Below are positions 36,837 through 49,801 of a stretch of 64,000 nucleotides of DNA, piece after piece; the first letter of the stretch is position 1; every line of letters begins with the position of its first letter. The DNA comes from Bordetella parapertussis. Lineage in GTDB: Bacteria; Pseudomonadota; Gammaproteobacteria; Burkholderiales; Burkholderiaceae_B. The stretch is taken from positions 16,747-80,746 of the forward strand of contig CAMDEF010000012.1 of the NCBI GenBank assembly GCA_945895265.1, read 5' to 3'. Position numbers and translations under genes: made by a program. Under the pieces are notes generated by a model. It made no database searches. It was not told the DNA's origin and worked only from the letters and a program-made list of their open reading frames with translations.

Positions 36837-38039
36837 TTAAGTTTTAGCAAGGTACTCAACGGCGCTGCGCACGCCCTTTGAGCCAACATCGATACCAAGA
36901 CTTTGCATGGCAGCCTCGACGCCAGCCAAACAGCCCAGGATCATGGCTGGATTTAAATCACCCAAGTGACCAATTCGGAAGACTCGGCCGGCAAACGGCC
37001 CTAATCCCCCAGCAATGAGCACTTGATATTTTTCGCGCGCTGTACTGCGGATCAATTCGGGATCAATGCCTGAGCCAACCAACACTGCGGTCACCGAAGC
37101 AGAGCGTGCCTGCGGCACTTGACATAAAAACTGCACTTGCCCAGCTTCAGACCACGCTTGAACTGCTGCGTGCACGGCCCCGGCAAGGCGCTGATGGCGC
37201 GCGTGTACTTGTGCCAGACCCTCTTGCTCGATCAAGCCAAAGGCGGCTTCAAGGCCAAATAATAAATTTTGAGGGGCGGTACCGCAAAAACGGCTGTACG
37301 AGGGCCCCTTGCGACGGCGCAGCCAATCCCAATAAAAACGTGGCGCAGGGTTATTGGCACAGACTTGCATCGCGCGTTCATCGGCGGCACAAAAGCCAAC
37401 GCCTGGGGGACACATCAAGCCCTTTTGCGAGGCACCGATCACGGCGTTGACGCCCCATTGATCCATATAAAAAGGGATCGCCCCCAACGAAGCCACAACA
37501 TCGACCACAAACAGTGCGGGGTGCTTGGCCTGATCGATGGCGCGACGCAACGCGGGCATGTCGCTTGTTGTACTACTCGCGGTGTCGGTGTGCACAGCAA
37601 AGACCGCTACGATTTCGTGTTGAGTGTCATCACGCAGAGCTTGCTCGACGACCGCGGGGTCAATCGGCTGACCTTCGATATATGGGGTACGTACAATGAT
37701 TGCGCCCATTGCTTCGGCCATCAACGCCCATGAATCAGAAAAATGGCCGGTGCCTGGAATCAATACTTTTTGACCAGGTGCCAATAGATTCACAATCATG
37801 GCTTCCCATACGCCATGGCCATTGGCCGCATACAAAAATATGTCTGCGCTTGCTGTGTTCAGTATGCCCTGCAAGCCTTGCTCACAGGCGTCAACACAGG
37901 CATCTACGCGTGGGTCTCCCATATCGATCGGTTGCCTCGTGAGTGCATCGAGCACTGCTTTAGGAACATTAGACGGCCCAGGCGAGTGCAACAAACGGAT
38001 ACCAGGAAAATAAGGAAACGACGCATTAGACGAATTCAT
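36837..38039 (-). CDS. Class V aminotransferase (alanine/serine--glyoxylate type)
   Basis: This is a 400-residue PLP enzyme. The PLP lysine lies in AVIGASQKGLMCPPGVGFC; FVVDVVASLGAIPFYMDQW supplies the cofactor Asp region. The opening LLHSPGPSNVPKAVLDAL matches the alanine--glyoxylate/serine--glyoxylate family, so it probably transfers an amino group to glyoxylate or pyruvate. The frame is open from 38102; the ATG at 38039 gives the normal start. It ends 9 bases before the sensor kinase, so the three minus-strand genes may share a transcript. Confidence 0.87.
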   Translation of the reverse strand: MNSSNASFPYFPGIRLLHSPGPSNVPKAVLDALTRQPIDMGDPRVDACVDACEQGLQGILNTASADIFLYAANGHGVWEAMIVNLLAPGQKVLIPGTGHFSDSWALMAEAMGAIIVRTPYIEGQPIDPAVVEQALRDDTQHEIVAVFAVHTDTASSTTSDMPALRRAIDQAKHPALFVVDVVASLGAIPFYMDQWGVNAVIGASQKGLMCPPGVGFCAADERAMQVCANNPAPRFYWDWLRRRKGPSYSRFCGTAPQNLLFGLEAAFGLIEQEGLAQVHARHQRLAGAVHAAVQAWSEAGQVQFLCQVPQARSASVTAVLVGSGIDPELIRSTAREKYQVLIAGGLGPFAGRVFRIGHLGDLNPAMILGCLAGVEAAMQSLGIDVGSKGVRSAVEYLAKT

Positions 38040-38138
38040 GACAATCCTTTGTGGAGACCGCAATAGTTTAACCCGCCGCACCCGCGTGCGTAGTTCACCC
38101 AATCGACAGTTTCACCAGTCACGCTCAAACTGCGCGTC

Positions 38139-38942
38139 ATGCGGATGTGGACCAAACTCTCTCAGCAACGTGGCGCCAGCGCCCTCGAGGCAAGCTTGGC
38201 CATCGTGCCGGTTGTACTAGTGTGCTTGCTAGGGATCGAGCTGGTACACGCGCACCAGAGCAAGCAGCTGATTAGTCTGGCCTTGCAAGAGGCGGGGCGC
38301 ACGGCGAGCATCACTGCAGCCAATCACGACAAAGTCAACCAGGCCTTGACGCAGGCGCTCACCCCCCTTTTTCTGCCTGCGGGCCAATACGCCAGCGCCC
38401 TGGCTCGGTTAGAGGCCACCATTGCGCGCTATGAACGACTCTACGCGTTGCCGCTGTGGCAGCTCGACCTCACTGACCTGACAGGCCAAGGTGCGCACCC
38501 ACACGACCGTCGAATCATGCAGTTAGATTTGATATACCTGTACGAGCCAAGGCACTCGTGGTTGCGTCAAGCACTTCGGCAAAGCGCTCGTTGGCTGAGC
38601 GCAAAGCCCGACAGGCTCGCGGCGAAGGCCAGACAGCAAGGCTTAGTGGCAATGCCACTCAGCCGTAGGGTGGTGCTTCACGCTAGCAAGACTGAGCATG
38701 GCTCAAAAAGGGTGCTTACGGGTGTCAAGCAAACGTCTGCGCACCAGTTCAATCTGCAACAGACTCTCACGCAGACTCTTCCGCAGGCTCTCACTCAGTC
38801 TAGGGCAACGTCAACGCCCACAGCTAGGTTCTACTCAACCACAGAGCAAACACAGCCAACCAAGCACTCGACCTTGGGTTCTTTTCAGCAAACGTTAGAC
38901 AAAGACAATCTATGCGGGGTCTTGCTGTGCTGCGCGCAGTAA
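38139..38942 (+). CDS. TadE-like pseudopilin, orphan
   Basis: The N-terminus is a class III prepilin-type signal: a short basic leader, then QQRG-ASALEASLAIVPVVLV, with Gly before the cut, Glu at +5 and a long hydrophobic helix. That matches TadE/TadF pilus-assembly pseudopilins. The remaining 200 residues are soluble, Gln/Ala/Leu-rich and end NLCGVLLCCAQ with three cysteines. No tad or cpa genes lie nearby, so it is an orphan or depends on a Tad system elsewhere. It is divergent from the aminotransferase. ATG at 38145 is an alternative start. Confidence 0.65.
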   Translation: MRMWTKLSQQRGASALEASLAIVPVVLVCLLGIELVHAHQSKQLISLALQEAGRTASITAANHDKVNQALTQALTPLFLPAGQYASALARLEATIARYERLYALPLWQLDLTDLTGQGAHPHDRRIMQLDLIYLYEPRHSWLRQALRQSARWLSAKPDRLAAKARQQGLVAMPLSRRVVLHASKTEHGSKRVLTGVKQTSAHQFNLQQTLTQTLPQALTQSRATSTPTARFYSTTEQTQPTKHSTLGSFQQTLDKDNLCGVLLCCAQ

Positions 38943-38978
38943 CCTGACACTGACAGTTCACAAAACCGATGGTGCGGA

Positions 38979-39341
38979 TTACCGCGTGTAAGTGGCAGGT
39001 TTGACAGTTGACGCCGGCGCCGCAGGTCGTTGAGGCTTGGTTGAAGGCTTAATTTCGGGGGGTTTCACATCAAGAGGCAACACCTGAACAAATAACTCAC
39101 CCTGCCGCATCATGCCGAGTTCTGCGCGGGCCCGCTCTTCGGCCGCCTCGGTACCCGTTCGTAAATCGTCAACCTCAGCCAACAACGCGACGTTACGCGC
39201 GCGTAAACCGTCATTGATTGAGCGTTGGGAGGCAACATGCTCTTGCGTATCCCAGACAGACAGCCAGCCACCCCGACCCATCCACAAAGGATATTGGATC
39301 AGACCAGCGAGCGCGACCAGCACCAATAGCAAAAGACGCAT
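38979..39341 (-). CDS. ftsB: Cell-division protein FtsB
   Basis: This 120-residue bitopic membrane protein of the divisome FtsBLQ complex has one N-terminal transmembrane helix (MRLLLLVLVALAGLIQYPLW) and then a coiled coil (NDGLRARNVALLAEVDDLRT), ending LGMMRQGELFVQVL, the typical E-x-F/Y motif of FtsB. GAGG lies just before the ATG at 39341; an upstream GTG at 39353 is less likely. The ftsB-eno order is conserved in proteobacteria. Confidence 0.9.
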   Translation of the reverse strand: MRLLLLVLVALAGLIQYPLWMGRGGWLSVWDTQEHVASQRSINDGLRARNVALLAEVDDLRTGTEAAEERARAELGMMRQGELFVQVLPLDVKPPEIKPSTKPQRPAAPASTVKPATYTR

Positions 39342-39402
39342 ACCACCTCGCACTTGCCAAAAAGGCTAAAGGCGCCCGTCAGGCAAGCCATTCGCGCAAC
39401 AC

Positions 39403-43268
<3,866 letters not shown>

Positions 43269-43393
43269 TTATAGCCGCAGGCGTGACCTTTGCGGGAACT
43301 ACGTCTAGCCATTTTGGCAAACTGCCACGAAACCTGACAACACGCATGCTCTTGTTAAGGTCCGTCTCTGACGCGGTCGAGCGAACGACCGAT

Positions 43394-45211
43394 TTACCGA
43401 CCAAGTGGCCGTGTGCGCTGCAACAACCAGGCCAAACCCTCGCCGGTCAGGCGAGGCTCTAGGCGGCGGCAGACCTCTTGGTGGTAGGCGTTCAACCAAG
43501 CGATTTCGTCATCGCGTAGTTGGCTGATCTGGATACAAGTCATGTCAATCGGGCACAGTGTCAAGGTCTCGAACTCGAGAAACTCGCCAAATTCAGATTC
43601 GCCTGCGCTTTGATTACAGACCAGATTTTCGATCCGTATGCCCCAGCGACCAGGCCGATATAGCCCGGGCTCGTTCGAGGTAATCATGCCCGGTTGCATG
43701 GCAGTGTGCGGGGCCGGCGCGGCACGATACGAGATCACCTGCGGGCCTTCGTGCACATTCAGGTAATACCCGACCCCGTGACCCGTACCATGGCCGTATT
43801 CAGCCAAACGATCCCACAAGGGCGCGCGTGCGACAGCATCGAGCATTGGCGAGGCAACACCGCGCGGAAACTTTAACCGCGACAAGGCGATCATCGCTTT
43901 GAGCACGGCCGTGTAATCGTCTTTTTGTGGCTCAGTCGGTGTGCCAACCGGTACCACGCGAGTAATGTCGGTGGTCCCACCCAAATATTGCGCCCCCGAA
44001 TCGATCAGTAACAAACCATCGCCTTTGATTTGTGCATGCGAGGCTTGCGTGGGACGGTAATGAGGCATCGCACCGTTGGCATTAAACGCTGAGATCGTGC
44101 CAAAGCTGCGTGAGACAAAGCCTGATTGCTCGCCGCGCAACGTAAGCAGACGCTCGTCGATCATCAACTCGTTGAGCGGTGTGGCGTCGCTGCAGGCGAT
44201 GGCCTGTTCGAGCCAGGCAAAAAACGAACACAAGGCTGCGCCATCTTGCTCCATGACGCGACGTACGTGATTCAGTTCGAAGGCTGTTTTTTGAGATTTA
44301 AAAAAGGTGCTAGGGTTGATGTTACGCACAGTGCGCGTGTGCAACCGATCGATCAGCGCGCAGGTGGTGCGCGCTGGGTCGAACAGCAGCGTGTCTTGCT
44401 CGGGCAGCTCGGCCAAAACCTGCGCCACCATGTCGTAAGGCCGCACGTAAACCTGAGCTTCGGCAAGTTTGCTGATGAGGGCAGCGTCTACCTTGCCGGG
44501 CAACACAAATAACTGGGCGTCGGTCAAGCCGATTAAGACATGTGACAGAAATACCGGATTGAACGAGACATCACTGCCGCGTAAATTCAACAGCCAAGCC
44601 ACGTCATCCAGCGTGGATATCAAATGCCACTGAGCACCTTGTTCAAGCATGGCCTCGCGCACGCGCGCTAGCTTGACTTGTCGCGAGGCACCTGCAATCT
44701 CTACAGGCAAGTCGCGCACCGCTGCGGTGGGCAATGGAGGGCGTTCAGGCCAACATTGCCCAGGCAAATCAAGATCTAGTTTTAGCGCGATGCCACGAGG
44801 CTTGAGTAACGCGAGTAATGCCTCGCGCGCAGCCAAACCCAAGGCGCGTCCATCAACCGCCACCGTCGCACCCTCAGCGAGTTGTTCGGCCAACCAGTTG
44901 GTGTGGGCAGGGTCGGTTGCTACACCGATTTTCATGAGGGTGACGTCGGTACCTGCGAGCTCGGCCTCGGCTTGCACCCAATACCGGCTATCCACCCAAA
45001 GGCCAGCAAACTCCTGCGTCACCACAACCGTGCCAACCGAACCGCTAAACCCAGTCAACCAAGGGCGCAGCTGCCAGTAATCGGGCAAATACTCAGACAA
45101 GTGAGGGTCGGCTGAAGGCACCAAGCAAGCCTGCACATTAGCCGCCTGCATGGCAGCGCGCAATGCCGCTAGAGACTCAGAGGAACTCGAAGTCGAGGAG
45201 GATGTTGTCAT
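43394..45211 (-). CDS. Xaa-Pro aminopeptidase (M24B, long form)
   Basis: This 605-residue metallopeptidase of the APP1-like type has two creatinase N-terminal-like domains and a C-terminal pita-bread domain. The metal ligands are visible: two Asp in LLIDSGAQYLGGTTDITRVV, His in GTGHGVGYYLNVHEGP, Glu in TSNEPGLYRPG and Glu in FLEFETLTLCPID. It removes N-terminal residues before proline. The ATG at 45211 was chosen over a TTG 12 bases upstream. A 15-bp sequence spanning its start recurs at the DedA gene end, 74 bases upstream. Confidence 0.9.
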   Translation of the reverse strand: MTTSSSTSSSSESLAALRAAMQAANVQACLVPSADPHLSEYLPDYWQLRPWLTGFSGSVGTVVVTQEFAGLWVDSRYWVQAEAELAGTDVTLMKIGVATDPAHTNWLAEQLAEGATVAVDGRALGLAAREALLALLKPRGIALKLDLDLPGQCWPERPPLPTAAVRDLPVEIAGASRQVKLARVREAMLEQGAQWHLISTLDDVAWLLNLRGSDVSFNPVFLSHVLIGLTDAQLFVLPGKVDAALISKLAEAQVYVRPYDMVAQVLAELPEQDTLLFDPARTTCALIDRLHTRTVRNINPSTFFKSQKTAFELNHVRRVMEQDGAALCSFFAWLEQAIACSDATPLNELMIDERLLTLRGEQSGFVSRSFGTISAFNANGAMPHYRPTQASHAQIKGDGLLLIDSGAQYLGGTTDITRVVPVGTPTEPQKDDYTAVLKAMIALSRLKFPRGVASPMLDAVARAPLWDRLAEYGHGTGHGVGYYLNVHEGPQVISYRAAPAPHTAMQPGMITSNEPGLYRPGRWGIRIENLVCNQSAGESEFGEFLEFETLTLCPIDMTCIQISQLRDDEIAWLNAYHQEVCRRLEPRLTGEGLAWLLQRTRPLGR

Positions 45212-45295
45212 TTGGAAGGGCAAGTCAAAATACTCAAGACCAACAGACCACTAAACAGAGAGGAGTCCGAGGCCATGATGGTCATTTGGAAGGGC
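45207..45295. repeat. 15-bp direct repeat at gene junction
   Basis: GTCATTTGGAAGGGC occurs at 45207-45221, over the aminopeptidase start codon, and again at 45281-45295, over the DedA stop codon, 74 bases apart. On the minus strand both read GCCCTTCCAAATGAC. In one copy AAATGA supplies the DedA stop TGA and in the other the aminopeptidase start ATG. Confidence 0.7.
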
Positions 45296-45923
45296 GAGCA
45301 AACTTGGCCTTGAGTACCGCAATAAAGCCGGGCAAAATCGACAAGAAAATAATAAACAGAATCACCAAGGTCAGGTTGTTGCGCACAAATGGCAGATTGC
45401 CGAACCAGTAACCAGCAACTGTCAGCGATACCACCCACAACACCCCGCCGGTCACGTTATAAAACAGGAAACGCTTGGGATCAAACCGCGCAAAGCCCGC
45501 CACGAAAGGCGCCATGGTGCGCGCCAGCGGAATGAAGCGCGCGATGATGATGGTTTGGCCACCGTAGCGATCGTAAAAGCCCTGGGTGTAGGCCAGATGC
45601 TTAGCGTTGACCAAGCTGGTGCGGGCGATCAGCGCTGCGCCAAACCAACGGCCGACCGAATAGTTCACCGCATCGCCCACGATCGCCGCGGTGGTCAAGA
45701 TGGCCATCAACAGATAGATATCCATCTTGCCCATGGCACACACCGCCCCCGCGACAAATAACAACGAATCACCCGGCAAAAAGGGCATAAACACTAAGCC
45801 CGTTTCAGCAAAAATAATCGCCACAAGCAAGGCATAAATCCAGACACCATGCGCCTCGATAAACTGCAACATTGTTTTATCGATGTGCAGCAATAGATCT
45901 AACAGCCAGGTCAAGAATTCCAT
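45282..45923 (-). CDS. DedA family membrane protein
   Basis: This is a 213-residue inner-membrane protein of the DedA/SNARE-associated family with several hydrophobic segments. Conserved blocks are FLPGDSLLFVAGAVCA, GDAVNYSVGRWFG, ARFIPLARTMAPFVAG and KRFLFYNVTGGVLWV. The family includes undecaprenyl-phosphate and phospholipid flippases and affects proton-motive-force homeostasis. Which activity applies here cannot be told. It probably shares a transcript with the aminopeptidase downstream. Confidence 0.9.
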   Translation of the reverse strand: MEFLTWLLDLLLHIDKTMLQFIEAHGVWIYALLVAIIFAETGLVFMPFLPGDSLLFVAGAVCAMGKMDIYLLMAILTTAAIVGDAVNYSVGRWFGAALIARTSLVNAKHLAYTQGFYDRYGGQTIIIARFIPLARTMAPFVAGFARFDPKRFLFYNVTGGVLWVVSLTVAGYWFGNLPFVRNNLTLVILFIIFLSILPGFIAVLKAKFARPSK

Positions 45924-45975
45924 CCCAACATCCTTGTGATGACAAAAGTAAGCGACGCGATAGTGTGTCTGATTA

Positions 45976-46001
45976 CAAAAACAGACCGCGCAAGCGCGGT
46001 C
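45976..46001 (-). terminator. Terminator of the CoA-transferase operon
   Basis: On the minus strand GACCGCGC-TT-GCGCGGTC forms a perfect 8-bp stem followed by TGTTTTTG. It lies about 100 bases after the scoB stop. A second inverted repeat, TAAATCCGCCA with TGGCGGATTTA, lies between at 46049-46088. Confidence 0.7.
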
Positions 46002-46103
46002 GCAAGACTTCGAGGCAGGCGTTGCGTTCTACCGCAACTCGGACAGCATAAATCCGCCAGATTTTGTCAGTCAACCTTGGCGGATTTACGCGGACCAGCC
46101 GGC

Positions 46104-46757
46104 TTAAGCTACCAGCGAAACATCGAGTTTAGCAGCGGTATGCTCTTGAACTTCAGCGACAGTCACGCCAGGCGCCAGTTCAAGCAACTTGAGGCCGTTT
46201 GGTGTGATTTCAAACACGCCCATATCGGTGATGACCATATCAATCACCCCCACGCCTGTTAAGGGCAAATTGCACTTGGGCAACAGTTTCATGTCGACCG
46301 TGCCATCTTTTTTGCGGGCCACATGCTCCATTAAAACAATGACGCGGCCAACACCCGCGACTAAGTCCATTGCCCCGCCCATCCCTTTCACCATCTTGCC
46401 TGGGATCATCCAATTTGCAAGGTCACCGGTTTCGGACACCTGCATGGCACCCAGGATGGCTAAATTAATTTTGCCACCGCGAATCATGGCAAACGAATCT
46501 GCCGACGAAAAAATCGACGAGCCAGGAATGGTCGTGACCGTTTGCTTACCGGCATTAATCATGTCAGCGTCAACTTCGCTTTCAAGCGGAAACGGCCCTA
46601 TCCCCAGCAAGCCATTTTCTGACTGCAACCACACCTCAATCCCCTTAGGGACATGGTTTGCCACCAAGGTAGGCAAACCAATACCCAGATTGACATAAAA
46701 ACCATCTTGTAATTCACGTGCCGCACGTGCGGCCATTTCGTCACGAGTCCATGCCAT
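46104..46757 (-). CDS. scoB: 3-oxoacid CoA-transferase subunit B
   Basis: This 217-residue beta subunit carries the catalytic glutamate that forms the enzyme-CoA thioester in [17 protein letters not shown]-terminal [18 protein letters not shown] is typical. With subunit A it would transfer CoA from succinyl-CoA to a 3-oxo acid (acetoacetate, or 3-oxoadipate in PcaIJ). The two cannot be separated by sequence reading alone; no other beta-ketoadipate genes are in the window, so SCOT is more likely. It starts 12 bases after scoA. Confidence 0.88.
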   Translation of the reverse strand: MAWTRDEMAARAARELQDGFYVNLGIGLPTLVANHVPKGIEVWLQSENGLLGIGPFPLESEVDADMINAGKQTVTTIPGSSIFSSADSFAMIRGGKINLAILGAMQVSETGDLANWMIPGKMVKGMGGAMDLVAGVGRVIVLMEHVARKKDGTVDMKLLPKCNLPLTGVGVIDMVITDMGVFEITPNGLKLLELAPGVTVAEVQEHTAAKLDVSLVA

Positions 46758-46769
46758 GTTGATTGCTCC

Positions 46770-47471
46770 TTAGTTCGCCGCGCGGACGGTGCGTTGTTCG
46801 ATGCGTTTTTCAGGGGTCGCATTGACCACAATGCGATGCACGTAAATGCCGGGCAGATGAATTTGTTCAGGCTCGAGTTCACCCAACTCAACGACTTTTT
46901 CAACCTCAACAACGGTGAGTTTGCCTGCCTGTGCCACCGGCGGATTAAAGTTGCGCGCGGTTTTATGAAAAATCAAATTACCGCTGCGATCAGCGATGTA
47001 GGCTTTGACCAAAGAGATCTCGGGTACTAAGGCGCGCTCCATGACGTACTTTTCGCCATCGAACTCACGGATTTCTTTGCCATCTGCCACCACGGTGCCT
47101 ACACCGGTACGGGTAAAGAAGGCTGGGATACCCGCGCCGCCGGCGCGCAGGCGTTCGGCCAACGTACCTTGAGGGGTGAACTCAAGCTCGAGTTCGCCAG
47201 CCAAAAATTGGCGCTCAAACTCTTTGTTTTCGCCCACATACGAGGCGATCATCTTTTTAACCTGACGCGTTTGCAGCAACATGCCCAAGCCAAAACCATC
47301 GACGCCGGCATTGTTGCTGATGCAGGTCAGATTTTGAACGCCCAAGTCACGCACCGCAGCGATCAGGGCCTCGGGGATACCACACAGACCAAAGCCACCC
47401 ACGCCAAGGGTTTGCCCATCTTTAAGGATATCTTTCAGCGCCGCGGTGGCGCTAGGATAGAGCTTATTCAT
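46770..47471 (-). CDS. scoA: 3-oxoacid CoA-transferase subunit A
   Basis: This 233-residue alpha subunit contains GQTLGVGGFGLCGIPEALI, with the glycine-rich CoA-binding loop, then NLTCISNNAGVDGFGLGM and FFTRTGVGTVVADGKEIREF. It forms the heteromeric enzyme with the downstream scoB product. The pair ends in a clear terminator. Confidence 0.88.
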   Translation of the reverse strand: MNKLYPSATAALKDILKDGQTLGVGGFGLCGIPEALIAAVRDLGVQNLTCISNNAGVDGFGLGMLLQTRQVKKMIASYVGENKEFERQFLAGELELEFTPQGTLAERLRAGGAGIPAFFTRTGVGTVVADGKEIREFDGEKYVMERALVPEISLVKAYIADRSGNLIFHKTARNFNPPVAQAGKLTVVEVEKVVELGELEPEQIHLPGIYVHRIVVNATPEKRIEQRTVRAAN

Positions 47472-47560
47472 TCAACAGACTCCTGAGTATGCATGGTGCC
47501 GAAATACACGGCAACGATAAAAACTTTTGAAAAGAGCGCCGCATCTGCAATTTTGGTTGA

Positions 47561-48004
47561 TTATCGACGATTTATCGGCTTTGCCAAAGCTTGCAATACC
47601 TCGGCGGGCCATGGATGCGATTTATTGAGTTCAAAATCCATCCAGACCATCACCGACTTACCTTGCGCGCACAGTTCAAGGCGGTCTGGATAGACCACTG
47701 AAATATCAACCGCCTGCTCAAGGCTTGAGCGGCCAATACTCACCACGCGGTGGCTGACCCGAACCGTTGCTGGATAGGTAATCGATTTTTTAAAATCGCA
47801 AGCGCAGTGCACCACCACAGCTCCGTAGCGCGTTGACTGGGGCGCCTGGCCCTCGTAGAACATCTTTAAACGCCCTTCTTCCATATAGCGGAAATAATTG
47901 CAATTATTCAGATGTGCCAAGGCGTCAGCATCAGACCAGCGCATCGGGATATCTAAATCGTAAATATCACCCACCATCAGGGTTTGGGGTTCAGAGCCAG
48001 CCAC
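47561..48004 (-). CDS. Acyl-CoA thioesterase (4HBT hot-dog fold)
   Basis: This is a small hot-dog thioesterase. The 4HBT motif is IPMRWSDADALAHLNNCNYF, with Asp, then the helix RYMEEGRLKMFYEG. It would hydrolyse acyl-CoA thioesters; the substrate is unknown. The frame opens with TTG at 48016. I prefer the GTG at 48004 because GGAG lies 6 bases before it, giving 147 residues; an ATG at 47977 is also possible. Divergent from the ETF-QO gene. Confidence 0.85.
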   Translation of the reverse strand: MAGSEPQTLMVGDIYDLDIPMRWSDADALAHLNNCNYFRYMEEGRLKMFYEGQAPQSTRYGAVVVHCACDFKKSITYPATVRVSHRVVSIGRSSLEQAVDISVVYPDRLELCAQGKSVMVWMDFELNKSHPWPAEVLQALAKPINRR

Positions 48005-48146
48005 ACACTTCTCCAAAAATCATGCCATGTATTGCAAAAGGCGCTGTTCACGAGTTTGCAAGGCCCGTGCCACGACAGCGTGCGCCCCTGTGCAATACAA
48101 TCGCTGCAGCAAATAAACATCATACCTTTGAAGCAGGGAGACTCTC

Positions 48147-49793
48147 ATGTCAGCACGCGAATCGATGGAATACGACGTTGTCGTGGTAGGTGGAGGTCCG
48201 GGCGGGTTAGCCACGGCGATTCGCCTCAAGCAACTCGCCGCAGAGCGCAGCCATGACCTTTCGGTTTGCGTGCTTGAAAAAGGCAGCGAAATTGGTGCAC
48301 ATATTTTGTCGGGTGCTGTGATGGATCCGCAGGCAATGACCGAGTTGTTTCCTGACTGGAAAAACATGGGGGCGCCCCTTGACACCCCAGTCACAGAAGA
48401 CGAGTTTTTGTTTTTAAGCGAAACCGGTGCGCGCAAAACTCCAGAATGGCTGTTGCCCGAGTGCTTTCAAAATCATGGCAACTACATCGTCAGCTTAGGT
48501 AAAGTTGCACGCTGGCTGGGCGAACAAGCCGAGGCGCTGGGTGTCGAGATATTTCCGGGCTTTGCTGCGGCCGAGGTTCTGTACAACGAGCAAGGCGCGG
48601 TGCGCGGCGTGGCCACTGGTGACATGGGTGTTGGGCGTGATGGCCAACCTACCGATCAGTATCAACAAGGCATGGAGTTGTTGGCGAAATATACGATTTT
48701 TGCTGAAGGCGCACGTGGCCAACTAGGCCGCGAGCTCATCAGCAAATTCAAACTTGATCAAGGCCGCGATCCACAAAGCTATGGCATTGGGATTAAAGAA
48801 CTCTGGGAAGTTGCCCCCGCCAAATCACGCCCCGGTGTGGTGGTGCATACCGCAGGCTGGCCGCTTGACTCAGACACCTATGGCGGCTCGTTTTTGTATC
48901 ACCTGAACGACAATCTCGTGGCGGTCGGCATGGTGGTTGGTCTGGATTACGCCAACCCTTGGATTTCACCATTTGAAGAGTTTCAACGTTACAAAACGCA
49001 TCCGTCTATTCGTGGCACCTTTGAAGGTGGCAAGCGCATTGCGTACGGCGCACGTGCCATCACCGCAGGTGGCTTGCTGTCGTTACCTAAATTAGTATTC
49101 CCAGGAGGCGCCTTGGTGGGCTGTGAGGCGGGTTTCTTGAACGCCTCGCGCATCAAGGGCAGTCATGCTGCAATCAAGTCGGGCATGATGGCGGCTGACG
49201 CAGCCTTTGACGCTTTGGTTGCCGAGCGCAGCGCCGACGAGTTACCGGCCTACCCTGCTGCGTTTGAAGCCTCATGGTTACACACAGAGCTGAACAAAGC
49301 GCGCAACTTCAAACAGTGGTTCAAAAAAGGCCGCACCGTTGGCACCTTGATGACGGGTATCGAGCAATTTGTGCTGAAGGGCAACATCCCCTGGACGATC
49401 CACCGCACCAAGGCCGATCACGCTTGCCTGCAACCCGCCGATCAGTGCCCCAAAATTGAATATCCAAAACCTGACGGCGTCTTAACCTTTGATCGCTTGA
49501 GCTCGGTGTTTATTTCAAATACCAATCACGAAGAGAATCAGCCGATTCACTTAACCCTGAAAGATGCCTCGGTACCGGTCAGTATTAACTTGGCCAAGTA
49601 CGGTGGCCCTGAGGCGCGCTATTGCCCTGCTGGCGTCTACGAGTATGTCAAAGACGACAACGGCAGCGATCGCTTGCAGATCAATGCCCAGAACTGCGTC
49701 CATTGCAAAACCTGCGATATCAAAGACCCCACACAGAACATTGTTTGGGTGACACCGCAAGGTGGCGAAGGGCCCGTTTATAACGCGATGTAG
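48147..49793 (+). CDS. Electron-transfer flavoprotein-ubiquinone oxidoreductase
   Basis: This 548-residue membrane-associated flavoprotein passes electrons from ETF (fed by acyl-CoA dehydrogenases) to ubiquinone. The FAD-binding start is YDVVVVGGGPGGLATAIRL. The C-terminal ferredoxin-like part has the 4Fe-4S cysteines in YCPAGVYEYV and NAQNCVHCKTCDIKDPTQNI. It matches the single-chain ETF-QO (about 550 residues). GGGAG precedes the ATG. It can serve the dehydrogenases at 5.4-7.7 kb; no etfAB genes are in the window. Confidence 0.95.
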   Translation: MSARESMEYDVVVVGGGPGGLATAIRLKQLAAERSHDLSVCVLEKGSEIGAHILSGAVMDPQAMTELFPDWKNMGAPLDTPVTEDEFLFLSETGARKTPEWLLPECFQNHGNYIVSLGKVARWLGEQAEALGVEIFPGFAAAEVLYNEQGAVRGVATGDMGVGRDGQPTDQYQQGMELLAKYTIFAEGARGQLGRELISKFKLDQGRDPQSYGIGIKELWEVAPAKSRPGVVVHTAGWPLDSDTYGGSFLYHLNDNLVAVGMVVGLDYANPWISPFEEFQRYKTHPSIRGTFEGGKRIAYGARAITAGGLLSLPKLVFPGGALVGCEAGFLNASRIKGSHAAIKSGMMAADAAFDALVAERSADELPAYPAAFEASWLHTELNKARNFKQWFKKGRTVGTLMTGIEQFVLKGNIPWTIHRTKADHACLQPADQCPKIEYPKPDGVLTFDRLSSVFISNTNHEENQPIHLTLKDASVPVSINLAKYGGPEARYCPAGVYEYVKDDNGSDRLQINAQNCVHCKTCDIKDPTQNIVWVTPQGGEGPVYNAM

Positions 49794-49801
49794 CGAGCCG
49801 C

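Noticed and set aside
45208..45438. 76-residue minus-strand frame overlapping dedA
   Set aside because: It overlaps the conserved dedA coding region in another frame; its similar ending to DedA is due to the 15-bp direct repeat.
46049..46088. TAAATCCGCCA/TGGCGGATTTA inverted repeat as the main CoA-transferase terminator
   Set aside because: The loop is 18 bases and no T run follows; the hairpin at 45984-46001 with TGTTTTTG is the better terminator.
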